DNA from: RGIG3009 sp045601465
GTDB lineage: Bacteria; Bacillota; Clostridia; Oscillospirales; Acutalibacteraceae
DNA: 13,447 nucleotides
Assembly (NCBI GenBank): GCA_045601465.1
Contig: JAZRZU010000015.1
Coordinates: 1-13,447, forward strand
Direction of reading: 5' to 3'
Numbering within the stretch: position 1 is the stretch's first letter; each line of letters opens with the position of its first letter. This document shows positions 1 to 5,908 of this stretch, one piece after another. The notes beneath the pieces were generated by a model. The model saw only the letters and a list, made by a program, of their open reading frames with translations, searched no databases and was not told where the DNA came from. A program made the position numbers and the translations under genes.

Positions 1-7
1 AGTATAA

Positions 8-85
8 GGGGGCGCCTCCGCCACGGCAGATTTTGGTTGAAACATGAATCCACTATGGCGGACGTCGTTGAGGCACGGCTCCCCC
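8..85. other. Possible folded structure at the genome terminus
   Basis: Three nested complementary blocks are visible: GGGGG (8-12) with CCCCC (81-85), GCCTC (14-18) with GAGGC (70-74), and CGCCA (19-23) with TGGCG (56-60). They could form a long imperfect stem as single-stranded DNA or as RNA. Whether it forms, and whether it is transcribed, is unknown. It lies in the part of the terminal repeat whose right copy is missing. Confidence 0.35.
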
Positions 86-132
86 ATTGACTGCCAGACG
101 AAACAAAATGTGACGGCAAAACGACAAAAGCC

Positions 133-171
133 GTGAAACATCGTGAAACATGAAAAAAGAGCCGTGAAACG
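133..171. repeat. GTGAAAC iterons in the terminal repeat
   Basis: GTGAAAC begins at 133, 143 and 164, with an inverted copy GTTTCAC at 171-177. The starts are 10 and 21 bases apart, close to one and two helical turns, which suggests a protein binding one face of the DNA. An outlying copy within TGAAACATGAA at 38-48 repeats exactly at 144-154. All are duplicated at the right end where the sequence is present. GTGAAACA is also the half-site of bacterial parS, but no complete head-to-head parS is present. Confidence 0.5.
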
Positions 172-182
172 TTTCACGGCTC
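159..182 (-). terminator. Left copy of the 24-base palindrome (leftward terminator)
   Basis: Perfect palindrome with arms GAGCCGTGAAAC and GTTTCACGGCTC. On the minus strand it is followed by six T (A153-A158 on the plus strand), the shape of an intrinsic terminator reading toward the left end. No leftward gene is visible, so this copy is probably there because the repeat is duplicated, or because it acts as an origin-proximal binding site. Confidence 0.5.
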
Positions 183-251
183 CAAGTAAAAGGATGGGGA
201 AAGAATATAAATGGGCTTTACTATTATATCACAGATCCCGGCAAAAAGTGC

Positions 252-266
252 TTGTACATTGTACAA
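252..266. promoter_or_regulatory. Palindromic operator over the -35 box
   Basis: TTGTACA-T-TGTACAA is a perfect 7-1-7 inverted repeat that includes the whole -35 element. A protein bound here would compete with RNA polymerase. The helix-turn-helix protein encoded at 498-668, transcribed from this promoter, is the obvious candidate ligand, implying autoregulation. This is inference from position. Confidence 0.6.
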
Positions 267-280
267 CATCATGTTATACT
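252..280 (+). promoter_or_regulatory. Early promoter (sigma-A type)
   Basis: TTGTAC at 252-257, a 17-base spacer and TATACT at 275-280, with TGT just before the -10 (extended -10). Transcription would start near 287, about 34 bases before the first start codon at 321. This is the only good promoter upstream of the early genes. It shares spacing and the CATGT element before the -10 with the promoter at 5438-5466. Confidence 0.75.
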
Positions 281-320
281 GAGGTTCAAGGGTATTTATG
301 GAAAAACAAGGAGGTACAAC

Positions 321-485
321 ATGAGAGAAAAAATAGACATCTTATTTCGGGATTATGCAGCTTGCGGAGGTTTAGGAATATTCAAAGAATTGATTACCGC
401 TACCCGGCAGTCGATGTGCACGGAAGAAATTACACAGAATGAAGGTTTGTTTGTGATTGCAGCCACTGCAAATTTACCATTATAA
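321..485 (+). CDS. Small early protein of unknown function (54 aa)
   Basis: First gene after the early promoter. ATG 321 is chosen because AAGGAGG at 308-314 lies six bases upstream; in-frame codons further upstream run back through the promoter and have no ribosome site. The product begins MREKIDILFRDYAACGG and ends AATANLPL. It is short, with a charged amino end and a mildly hydrophobic carboxyl end, and has no motif I recognise. The TAA stop falls in the ribosome site of the next gene, so the two are probably co-translated. It may be an early host-takeover or regulatory protein, but nothing in the sequence shows this. Confidence 0.65.
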   Translation: MREKIDILFRDYAACGGLGIFKELITATRQSMCTEEITQNEGLFVIAATANLPL

Positions 486-497
486 GGAGGTGACGGA

Positions 498-668
498 GTG
501 CAATTTAAGGAGCGCTTGGACGTTTTGAACATTACCGTAACAGAGATCGAGGCGATCGGTTACTCACGGCGGACGGCCTACGCCTGGTTAAAGGGAACCC
601 GGCAGCCAAAGGAGCAGATGCAAAACTTAATTATCGGGTTATTGCTAAAAGGAAGGGAGCAAAAATGA
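498..668 (+). CDS. Small Cro/CI-like helix-turn-helix regulator (56 aa)
   Basis: GTG 498 is preceded by AAGGAGG (484-490) seven bases upstream. The protein is almost entirely a DNA-binding domain. Residues 12-20 (ITVTEIEAI) fit the first helix of a helix-turn-helix, and residues 22-37 (YSRRTAYAWLKGTRQP) fit the recognition helix and following turn of Cro/CI-like repressors. There is no dimerisation domain beyond a short hydrophobic helix at 43-50 (NLIIGLLL). It sits directly behind the promoter with the palindromic operator at 252-266, so it probably binds there and perhaps at the related site at 5438-5451. It ends in an ATGA overlap with the next gene. phi29 uses p4 and p6 as its regulators, and neither resembles this protein. 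Confidence 0.8.
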   Translation: MQFKERLDVLNITVTEIEAIGYSRRTAYAWLKGTRQPKEQMQNLIIGLLLKGREQK

Positions 669-889
669 AAGTACGAGTTTATGGCTATTATGCAGGAAAG
701 CTAACAAAAGAAGACTTCTTTAATGTTGAAACGTGGGAGACTTTTGAAAATAACGATTCTCTTGTAGATATCACATTTCAAAATGTTTCAAGTATTGAGA
801 AGCTGGGCGACGGATTAAGAATTGTTTTCAATGCTTGCGAATCGCATTATTTCGACCATAACGATTACGCAACGATTACCATATTCTGA
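665..889 (+). CDS. Early protein of unknown function (74 aa)
   Basis: ATG 665 overlaps the previous stop by four bases (ATGA), with GGAAGGGAG at 651-659 as ribosome site, so translation is probably coupled to the regulator. The product (MKVRVYGYYAGKLTKEDFF..., ending YATITIF) alternates hydrophobic and polar residues in a way that suggests a small mostly beta-strand fold. It has no signal peptide, membrane segment or catalytic motif that I recognise. A role as a regulator partner or host-directed early protein is possible but unsupported. Confidence 0.7.
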   Translation: MKVRVYGYYAGKLTKEDFFNVETWETFENNDSLVDITFQNVSSIEKLGDGLRIVFNACESHYFDHNDYATITIF

Positions 890-966
890 TAAAATGTCTG
901 TGCTATCGGACATATACGGGCATTCCCATAAAACAAGCAGAAAAAAATGAAAGAGAGGTAAACAAA

Positions 967-1341
967 ATGGGATTTTTTAGCAAATTCAACTACAACGGTA
1001 ACGGAGTGATTAGAACCGATATTGGCGATACGGATGCTTTTCCGTTTATGCATATTCGCGATTATGAGGGCGCCGTGATTAAGGTATACGGGTTTTTCTT
1101 CACCAATGGAAAACATGGAGAGCAGGTTGTTGTAGTAGGAAACGGCGCTAAAATTAACATGCCGGGCTATGCTACGAAAATCTTTCACCGTATCGAAGAG
1201 GATTCCGAGGCCGTCGATCGGATTTTAAAAGGTGAAATGGTTCTGAAAGACATCGGCCCGCTGGAAACAAAAAGAGGTAAAACCGTAGGCTTTACCATTG
1301 CCGACGCGTCCGAGGTGGAGGACGTGCCCGAAGGAGAATAA
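967..1341 (+). CDS. Putative single-stranded DNA-binding protein (124 aa)
   Basis: ATG 967 follows AGAGAGG (952-958) at good spacing. The product is 124 residues, about the size of phi29 SSB (gp5), and lies upstream of the terminal protein and polymerase genes as gp5 does. Residues about 30-90 look like alternating beta strands (VIKVYGFFF, EQVVVVGNGAKI), and the carboxyl end is acidic (EVEDVPEGE), a common SSB trait. It would coat the displaced strand during strand-displacement synthesis. The assignment rests on position, size and fold impression, not on a diagnostic motif; another early DNA-binding protein is possible. A GC hairpin follows the stop codon. Confidence 0.5.
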   Translation: MGFFSKFNYNGNGVIRTDIGDTDAFPFMHIRDYEGAVIKVYGFFFTNGKHGEQVVVVGNGAKINMPGYATKIFHRIEEDSEAVDRILKGEMVLKDIGPLETKRGKTVGFTIADASEVEDVPEGE

Positions 1342-1353
1342 AGGCGACCAACG

Positions 1354-1380
1354 GCGGCGGCTACGGTCGCCGCTTATTTA
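1354..1380 (+). terminator. GC hairpin with UACG loop and U-rich tail (partial terminator)
   Basis: GCGGCGGC (1354-1361) pairs with GTCGCCGC (1366-1373), with one G-U pair, around the loop TACG closed by C-G (a UNCG-type stable tetraloop). TTATTTA follows. An alternative stem GGCGACC (1343-1349) with GGTCGCC (1365-1371) overlaps it. Placed just after the SSB gene, it could protect the upstream message or reduce readthrough into the terminal protein gene. Confidence 0.55.
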
Positions 1381-1392
1381 ATGGAGGAATCA

Positions 1393-1560
1393 TTGGAAAA
1401 GTATCACATTCGAATCAAAGCAACCTACGACAATATTATTAGTGCTGGATCCTTTGCGGAGGCATCAGAGCAGGCCGAAAACGAGATAGCGCCGGGCTGG
1501 ATCTCCGAGGAAATCCATGTTTCAAGGGAGGTGGGAGACGATGGCAAAATTTACAATTGA
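1393..1560 (+). CDS. Small protein of unknown function, TTG start (55 aa)
   Basis: An open frame runs from ATG 1381 to the TGA at 1558-1560. I prefer TTG 1393 as start because GGAGG at 1383-1387 lies five bases before it, whereas ATG 1381 has no ribosome site and lies in the hairpin tail. The product (MEKYHIRIKATYDNII..., ending DGKIYN) looks like a short beta-alpha-beta unit with an acidic middle, and I do not recognise it. Its last 20 bases overlap the start of the terminal protein gene, as expected for a coupled small gene. It fills what would otherwise be a 200-base gap. Confidence 0.55.
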   Translation: MEKYHIRIKATYDNIISAGSFAEASEQAENEIAPGWISEEIHVSREVGDDGKIYN

Positions 1561-2149
1561 TTTAAGCGACCAGCCGAAGGCAGACTGGACAACACGTCAT
1601 GAGCGCGCGTGGATCCGCGAAGCGACCCGGGCAATAAACAAAGAATATGTTATGTTGGAAGCGTCCGGCGTGGATCTCAAAAAAGATTATCCGCTATTGT
1701 ATGAGGAACGCAACCGGCTTATTGAATTAGGAACCGGCCGAGAATACCGCGGCGGCATCGGTTTAGGCTTGACATACAAAACGAAAGCGGAGTTAAAGAT
1801 TCAGGCCAGAGAGTTAAAACGTGCGCTTAATCTATTTGCCGGTGAGCTGCCGTCTGCTGAGGAGGAAAAGAAATACCAACAAGCATATGAATCATTTTCC
1901 AAAAACTATGATTTGACCTATTCCGAGTATCGAGAGTTAACCGAAATCATGGGTTCATTAGGCGATCATATTCTAAACAATTTCGGGAACAGTACCGACG
2001 TTGTAGCAGCGTACGAGGATGCGCGAAGCGCCGGGAAAAGCAGCAGCGATTTTATGAAAGCGTTAATTGACACGAACCGCGAAGCAAAAGCAGAAGGCCG
2101 AACAACGGATCAGATGCTGACGTCATTGCGTGACAAGCTGGAGATATAA
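1541..2149 (+). CDS. Candidate terminal protein, primer of DNA replication (202 aa)
   Basis: In phi29 and relatives the terminal protein gene lies immediately upstream of the polymerase. Its product donates a Ser, Thr or Tyr hydroxyl as primer and stays covalently bound to each 5' end. This gene occupies that slot and overlaps the polymerase by one base (TAATG). I chose ATG 1541 because GGGAGG at 1526-1531 lies nine bases upstream; ATG 1517 has no site and would add only eight residues. The product is highly charged and mostly helical, with long helices around residues 80-130 (KTKAELKIQARELKRALN) and 150-200. It is shorter than phi29 gp3 (266 aa). I cannot name the priming residue. The identification rests on context. 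Confidence 0.65.
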   Translation: MAKFTIDLSDQPKADWTTRHERAWIREATRAINKEYVMLEASGVDLKKDYPLLYEERNRLIELGTGREYRGGIGLGLTYKTKAELKIQARELKRALNLFAGELPSAEEEKKYQQAYESFSKNYDLTYSEYRELTEIMGSLGDHILNNFGNSTDVVAAYEDARSAGKSSSDFMKALIDTNREAKAEGRTTDQMLTSLRDKLEI

Positions 2150-4359
2150 TGGAGCAATATACGGGGCAATTACAAGGGAAAAAATTCAAGATCCGCAAAA
2201 AGCGAAACCATCATGACAAAAAGAAAAACAAAATCTTTTGTGATGATATCTTCACTTTAGACATTGAGACCACCAGCGCGTGGATCAATGAAGACCAGCA
2301 GATTATCCGCTATCATCCCGGCAGATCCGGCGATTATTGGAATAATCTGCAAGCGGTTTCACTGTGCTATATTTGGCAATTTGGATATAACGACGTTGTT
2401 TATTATGGGCGTGAATTAGCGGATTTTCGCCAAGTGCTGGAGGATTTGCCGCAAGATGCGAAGTGTATCATATGGGTACATAACCTATCATGGGAGTTTC
2501 ATTTTCTGCAAAACATCTTTTCCGAGATGGAGTTATTCGCCCGGATGCCGCACAAACCCATGAAGATGGTACCAGCGGATTTCCCAAACATAGAATTTCG
2601 GTGCAGCTATATGTTAACGAGGCTTTCGCTGGATTCGTGGGGCAAGTCATTAGGCGTTCACAAGCTAACCGGCGCGTTTGATTATAACCGGATCCGAACG
2701 CCAAAAACAGAGTTATCCGAAAATATACTTACGTATAGCGAACAGGACTGTATCGTTGTATACCACGGCATAAAGGAGTATCTAAAACGCTACGAAACAC
2801 CGGACAAAATACCGCTGACGCAAACCGGAACCGTACGGCAGGACGTAAAAAAGCTACTATTGAAGGATCAGGACTACCATAAATGGATCAAAAAACTGGT
2901 GCCGCATAGCGCAAAAGAGTATTCAATTCTGCAAGCGGTTTTTGCAGGCGGCTACACCCACGCCAACCGGCTACACGCCGGAATGATCGTAGAAGCAGCT
3001 GACAACCCCGACGGAGTGATAGAACACAGAGATTTTGCAAGTCACTACCCTACCATGATGGCGGCATTCAAATATCCTTCGACGCCGTGGGCTTATCTCG
3101 GACACCATATGCCCAAAACGGTTGATTATGATAACTTTGCTTACATTTTTCACCTACGATTTACGAGGATCCGGGCGAAAACATACAACACCTATATCCA
3201 AGATGTAAAAAGCGTATGCAAGCCGTGCAAATATCGCCGTGAATGTAAGGAGTGCAGCCGCTGCCGCTGGTGCCATCCGCGAAAAGATAACGGCCGCGTG
3301 ATATCTGCATACCAGCTTGAAATTTGGGTTACTGAGCAGGATTTGTTAACCATTCAAGAAACCTATGAATTCGACAAAATGGGAACGCTGGACGTTTACC
3401 GTAGCCGAAAACAATATCTTCCCACGAAATTTGTAGATTACATTCTGCAATTATACGCTAACAAAACAACCTTAAAAGGAGTGACCGAAGAGGAGCAGCC
3501 AGGCGCTCCGGATCTATACGCACAGAGCAAACAATATATCAATTCGTTGTTTGGTATGAGCGTAACGGCCTTGTGTATGGCTGACGTGCTTTATAATCAA
3601 GAAACGAAACAATGGAACATTGACACACTAACCGATGACGATGTAAACATGACGTTATCGGAACTTCGCAGCTGGAACCCACGGGAACGGCGGTATTTTC
3701 TCAACTATAGCTGGGGATGCTGGATCACGGCATACGCGCGGCGGATGTTGTGGCGGTGCTTATTGGAGGCAGGCGACCGAAACGTTTTATATTGTGACAC
3801 CGACAGCTTGTTTATTATAGGTCGCGGAGACTTTACCAATTATAACAAATGGATTGTGGAGCAGCTGGACAAGGCAATGGAATACCACGGATTCGACCCC
3901 GATCGGACGCGTCCGAAGGATCCCCACGGAATACGGCGGCAGCTTGGCATATTTGAAAAAGAAGATGATTGTGAAGCATTTATCACATTAGGCGCAAAAC
4001 GATATTTGGAGCGGCGCACAGACGGAAAATTATATTTGACCGTATCCGGTGTGAATAAACAAGCGGTTGAATGCTTGGATGATAACATGGAAAACTTCGC
4101 TGACGGCTTTATTTTTGATAAGGATCATCCAGCGGTAAAAAAGTCGTTGCATACTTATATCTACGACCAGCCGCCGCTGACGTGGCCGGATGGGTATAAA
4201 AGCACTGCAAAGTATGGTATTAACTTGCGTCCGAATGGGTACCATTTACACATGACGGACGAATACAAGCGTTTAATTAATTACACTTATACTTTTGACC
4301 CTACCACCCTACCGGATTCGTTTAAAACACACTTACGAGGGAGGTTTACCACGAAATGA
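2149..4359 (+). CDS. Protein-primed family B DNA polymerase with 3'-5' exonuclease (736 aa)
   Basis: All the expected motifs are present in order. Exo I is DIET (D38, E40); Exo II is HNLSWE (N112, E116); Exo III is YSEQD (Y196, D200). The linker motif is FAGGYT (265-270). Motif A is DFASHYP (D295), motif B KQYINSLFG (461-469), motif C YCDTDSL (D550, D552), and the KxY motif KRY (617-619). Catalytic aspartates are intact, so it should replicate the genome by strand displacement from the terminal protein. At 736 residues it is far longer than phi29 polymerase (about 572). Extra length includes a basic amino end (residues 11-27) and a cysteine cluster at 357-375 between motifs A and B, where the TPR1 terminal-protein contact region lies. 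The start overlaps the previous stop, and TGGAGA at 2139-2144 is a weak ribosome site. Confidence 0.97.
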   Translation: MEQYTGQLQGKKFKIRKKRNHHDKKKNKIFCDDIFTLDIETTSAWINEDQQIIRYHPGRSGDYWNNLQAVSLCYIWQFGYNDVVYYGRELADFRQVLEDLPQDAKCIIWVHNLSWEFHFLQNIFSEMELFARMPHKPMKMVPADFPNIEFRCSYMLTRLSLDSWGKSLGVHKLTGAFDYNRIRTPKTELSENILTYSEQDCIVVYHGIKEYLKRYETPDKIPLTQTGTVRQDVKKLLLKDQDYHKWIKKLVPHSAKEYSILQAVFAGGYTHANRLHAGMIVEAADNPDGVIEHRDFASHYPTMMAAFKYPSTPWAYLGHHMPKTVDYDNFAYIFHLRFTRIRAKTYNTYIQDVKSVCKPCKYRRECKECSRCRWCHPRKDNGRVISAYQLEIWVTEQDLLTIQETYEFDKMGTLDVYRSRKQYLPTKFVDYILQLYANKTTLKGVTEEEQPGAPDLYAQSKQYINSLFGMSVTALCMADVLYNQETKQWNIDTLTDDDVNMTLSELRSWNPRERRYFLNYSWGCWITAYARRMLWRCLLEAGDRNVLYCDTDSLFIIGRGDFTNYNKWIVEQLDKAMEYHGFDPDRTRPKDPHGIRRQLGIFEKEDDCEAFITLGAKRYLERRTDGKLYLTVSGVNKQAVECLDDNMENFADGFIFDKDHPAVKKSLHTYIYDQPPLTWPDGYKSTAKYGINLRPNGYHLHMTDEYKRLINYTYTFDPTTLPDSFKTHLRGRFTTK

Positions 4360-5408
4360 AAAAGAGAGAATATTATAAGATAGCAAACCTACTAAAAACC
4401 GAAGCGGCGTATATGATCCTTCTGGGCATGCGTGCAAACGGGAAAAGCTATGCTGCAAAAGAAACCGTTTTAAGGGATGCCTACGACAACGGTGTAAATT
4501 TTGTTTACCTTCGCCGGTGGAGGGAGGATATCAAGCGCGCCAGCGTCGAAGCGTATTTTGCCGATATGCCGATTGAAAAAATCACGGTGGGTGAATATAA
4601 TACCGTGATTGCGTGGCAAGGATCCCTTTATTTTGCCGTCATGACCGATGATAACAAGATAGAGCGTGGCAGAAAAATAGGACGGTACTGTGCGCTTAAT
4701 GAGGCAGTGCGCTACAAGTCGCAGGCGTTTGTAAACTACGGGTGGATCCTATACGAGGAGTTTATCACCGACGAGGTTTATTTATCTGAGGAACCGACCA
4801 AGCTGCAACAGTTTATTTCGACCGTGGCGCGCCTGGATTCGATCAAAGTGCTATTGATCGGGAACACCATGAGCCGCGTTTGTCCATATTTTAACGAGTG
4901 GCAGCTACAAGGCACACTACGCCAGCGGCCGGGAACGATTGAAATCTATCACATGCATTATCAGGATTTTACCGTAGATATAGCGGTGGAAAATTGCGAA
5001 GTGTTGCAACGGGAATCAACGTTGTTCTTTGGTAACGCCGCGAAACAAATTATTTCAGGCGAATGGGACGTGAAAGAGTCGCCACGGCTGCCGGGAAAGC
5101 TAAAGGACTACGACGAAATTTACCGGCTGGATGTAAAATATAATATGTTTGCTTTTCATTTATGCTTGCTTACCGATGGATCCGGGCAGCTGATATTATA
5201 TATTTTCCCGGCAAAGAAGCAGGACAAAGGCATAAGGCTTTTAACCGAAGATTTTATCCCGGATCCGCAGGCCAGCAAACACCTAAACCCGAAAAGTAAA
5301 GCAGAGGCGAAAATAAAAGAGTGCTGGATGCAAGGCAATGTCTGCTATTCGGACAACCTGACGGCAGCGGACTTTATCAATCTAAACAAACAGTATGGTA
5401 TTTTGTAG
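4356..5408 (+). CDS. DNA packaging ATPase, phi29 gp16-like (350 aa)
   Basis: FtsK/HerA-related packaging motor that drives DNA into the prohead through the connector. The Walker A loop is GMRANGKS (24-31), G-x4-GKS. The Walker B strand and catalytic acids are GWILYEEF (129-136, with E134 and E135). A sensor-like segment LLIGNTMSRVCPYF (166-179) matches the GN-x-x-S-R-x-x-P-Y-F pattern typical of gp16 proteins. A carboxyl-terminal segment from about 200 resembles the nuclease-like vestigial domain. Length is close to gp16 (332 aa). The start shares ATGA with the polymerase stop, and the ribosome site GAGGGAGG (4337-4344) is 11 bases away. In phi29 gene 16 lies at the far end of the late operon; here it is in the replication cluster, before the structural promoter. 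Confidence 0.9.
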   Translation: MKKREYYKIANLLKTEAAYMILLGMRANGKSYAAKETVLRDAYDNGVNFVYLRRWREDIKRASVEAYFADMPIEKITVGEYNTVIAWQGSLYFAVMTDDNKIERGRKIGRYCALNEAVRYKSQAFVNYGWILYEEFITDEVYLSEEPTKLQQFISTVARLDSIKVLLIGNTMSRVCPYFNEWQLQGTLRQRPGTIEIYHMHYQDFTVDIAVENCEVLQRESTLFFGNAAKQIISGEWDVKESPRLPGKLKDYDEIYRLDVKYNMFAFHLCLLTDGSGQLILYIFPAKKQDKGIRLLTEDFIPDPQASKHLNPKSKAEAKIKECWMQGNVCYSDNLTAADFINLNKQYGIL

Positions 5409-5437
5409 TGGATAATGTGGAAAGTTTGTTGATAAGT

Positions 5438-5451
5438 TTGACAATGTGCAA
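5438..5451. promoter_or_regulatory. Degenerate copy of the early operator
   Basis: Read on the minus strand, this site is TTGCACATTGTCAA, against TTGTACATTGTACAA at the early promoter: 13 matches with one substitution and one missing base. It overlaps the -35 box, like the first site. A single regulator could act on both, with weaker binding here. The resemblance was found by eye. Confidence 0.4.
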
Positions 5452-5466
5452 AAACCATGTTACATT
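5438..5466 (+). promoter_or_regulatory. Promoter for the structural operon
   Basis: TTGACA (5438-5443, consensus -35), 17-base spacer, TACATT (5461-5466) with TGT at 5458-5460 (extended -10). It lies in the only gap between the ATPase and the structural genes. The expected start near 5473 falls inside AAGGAGG (5468-5474), so a transcript from here may lack most of the ribosome site for the gene at 5482. That either weakens that gene or means the true start is a few bases upstream. Confidence 0.6.
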
Positions 5467-5481
5467 TAAGGAGGTACAATA

Positions 5482-5733
5482 ATGAAATTTAACGCAGAAA
5501 CCTACAACGAAATTTATCACCCGGCACCGGAGGCCGCCAACGTCGCGGCGCACATCGTAAAGGCTAACAAGCTGGATAAGAAACCGGAGGAAAAGCCGGA
5601 GGAGACACCGGAGGAGAAAACAGAAGAGGAACCGGCGGAGAATGAAACAAACGCGCCGGAAGGATCCCCGGAGGCTGAGGACGAAACGGGAGGTGAGGAA
5701 AGCGGAGGAGATAGCGAACCTACTACTGAATAA
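5482..5733 (+). CDS. Acidic Glu/Pro-rich disordered protein, scaffold candidate (83 aa)
   Basis: ATG 5482 follows AAGGAGG (5468-5474) at seven bases. The first 34 residues (MKFNAETYNEIYHPAPE..., VAAHIVKANKLDKK) could form helices. From about residue 34 the protein is a low-complexity run of Glu, Pro, Lys, Gly and Thr (KPEEKPEETPEEK) and is surely disordered. It sits near the capsid gene, where phi29 has its scaffolding protein gp7 (98 aa), so a scaffold is a reasonable inference. An acidic head-associated protein or decoy is also possible. Its last 92 bases overlap the next gene in another frame. Confidence 0.65.
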   Translation: MKFNAETYNEIYHPAPEAANVAAHIVKANKLDKKPEEKPEETPEEKTEEEPAENETNAPEGSPEAEDETGGEESGGDSEPTTE

Positions 5734-5908
5734 CGGTGTTGCCGTAGCAGTGATCCTTTATTTCATGTATAGGGATTTCCGATTTTTTGAAACCTTACAA
5801 ACCACACTACAAACTTTGGTCGATACTGTAAACACGTTGGAAGACACGATCAACACTTTCCACCCGGCTCAGCCGGTACAAAACAGAAAAGGAGTTAAAA
5901 AGAAATGA
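5642..5908 (+). CDS. Small membrane protein, YvrJ/holin-like (up to 88 aa)
   Basis: One hydrophobic segment (GVAVAVILYFMY, about residues 32-43) follows a very basic amino end (KQTRRKDPRRLRTKR) and precedes an amphipathic helix rich in Leu, Thr and Val (LQTTLQTLVDTVNTLEDTI) that looks like a coiled coil. This order resembles YvrJ-family and small phage holin-like proteins, from memory of those families. It is the only candidate lysis gene in the window, but its place before the capsid gene is odd for a holin. The start is uncertain: ATG 5642 has AGAGGA at 5625-5630; GTG 5693 would give a 71-residue form with no clear ribosome site. Translation may be coupled to the gene it overlaps. It ends in ATGA with the capsid gene. 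Confidence 0.6.
   Translation: MKQTRRKDPRRLRTKREVRKAEEIANLLLNNGVAVAVILYFMYRDFRFFETLQTTLQTLVDTVNTLEDTINTFHPAQPVQNRKGVKKK

Larger units (their letters stand above)
1..194. repeat. Left inverted terminal repeat (replication origin end)
   Basis: Bases 76-194 are an exact reverse complement of 13329-13447 (119 bases, no mismatch found by eye). Homology stops at 195. Bases 1-75 have no partner in the window, most simply because the right end of the contig is cut short, so the full repeat would be about 194 bp. With a protein-primed polymerase and candidate terminal protein encoded inside, this is the expected origin and terminal-protein attachment end. The first bases (AGTATAAGG) resemble the phi29 end AAAGTA minus two A residues, so a couple of bases may also be missing here. 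Confidence 0.9.

Noticed and set aside
131..182. A full parS site
   Set aside because: The GTGAAACA half-sites are direct repeats, and the palindrome joins the opposite ends of the half-sites; the head-to-head TGTTTCACGTGAAACA arrangement is absent.
143..442. A 99-residue open frame starting inside the left terminal repeat
   Set aside because: It has no ribosome site, crosses the terminal palindrome, the promoter and its operator, and overlaps the well-supported gene at 321-485 in another frame.
890..966. Hairpin ATGTC...GACAT between 896 and 915 as a terminator or RNA element
   Set aside because: Only five pairs with a ten-base loop and no T run. The gap otherwise holds just the ribosome site of the next gene.
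865..1188. A 107-residue minus-strand open frame opposite the SSB candidate
   Set aside because: No ribosome site, low-complexity composition typical of antisense translation, and it lies across two plus-strand genes with good start signals. The other minus-strand frames were rejected for the same reasons.
5642..5740. Programmed frameshift fusing the acidic protein to the membrane protein
   Set aside because: No slippery heptamer or following strong stem seen in the overlap.
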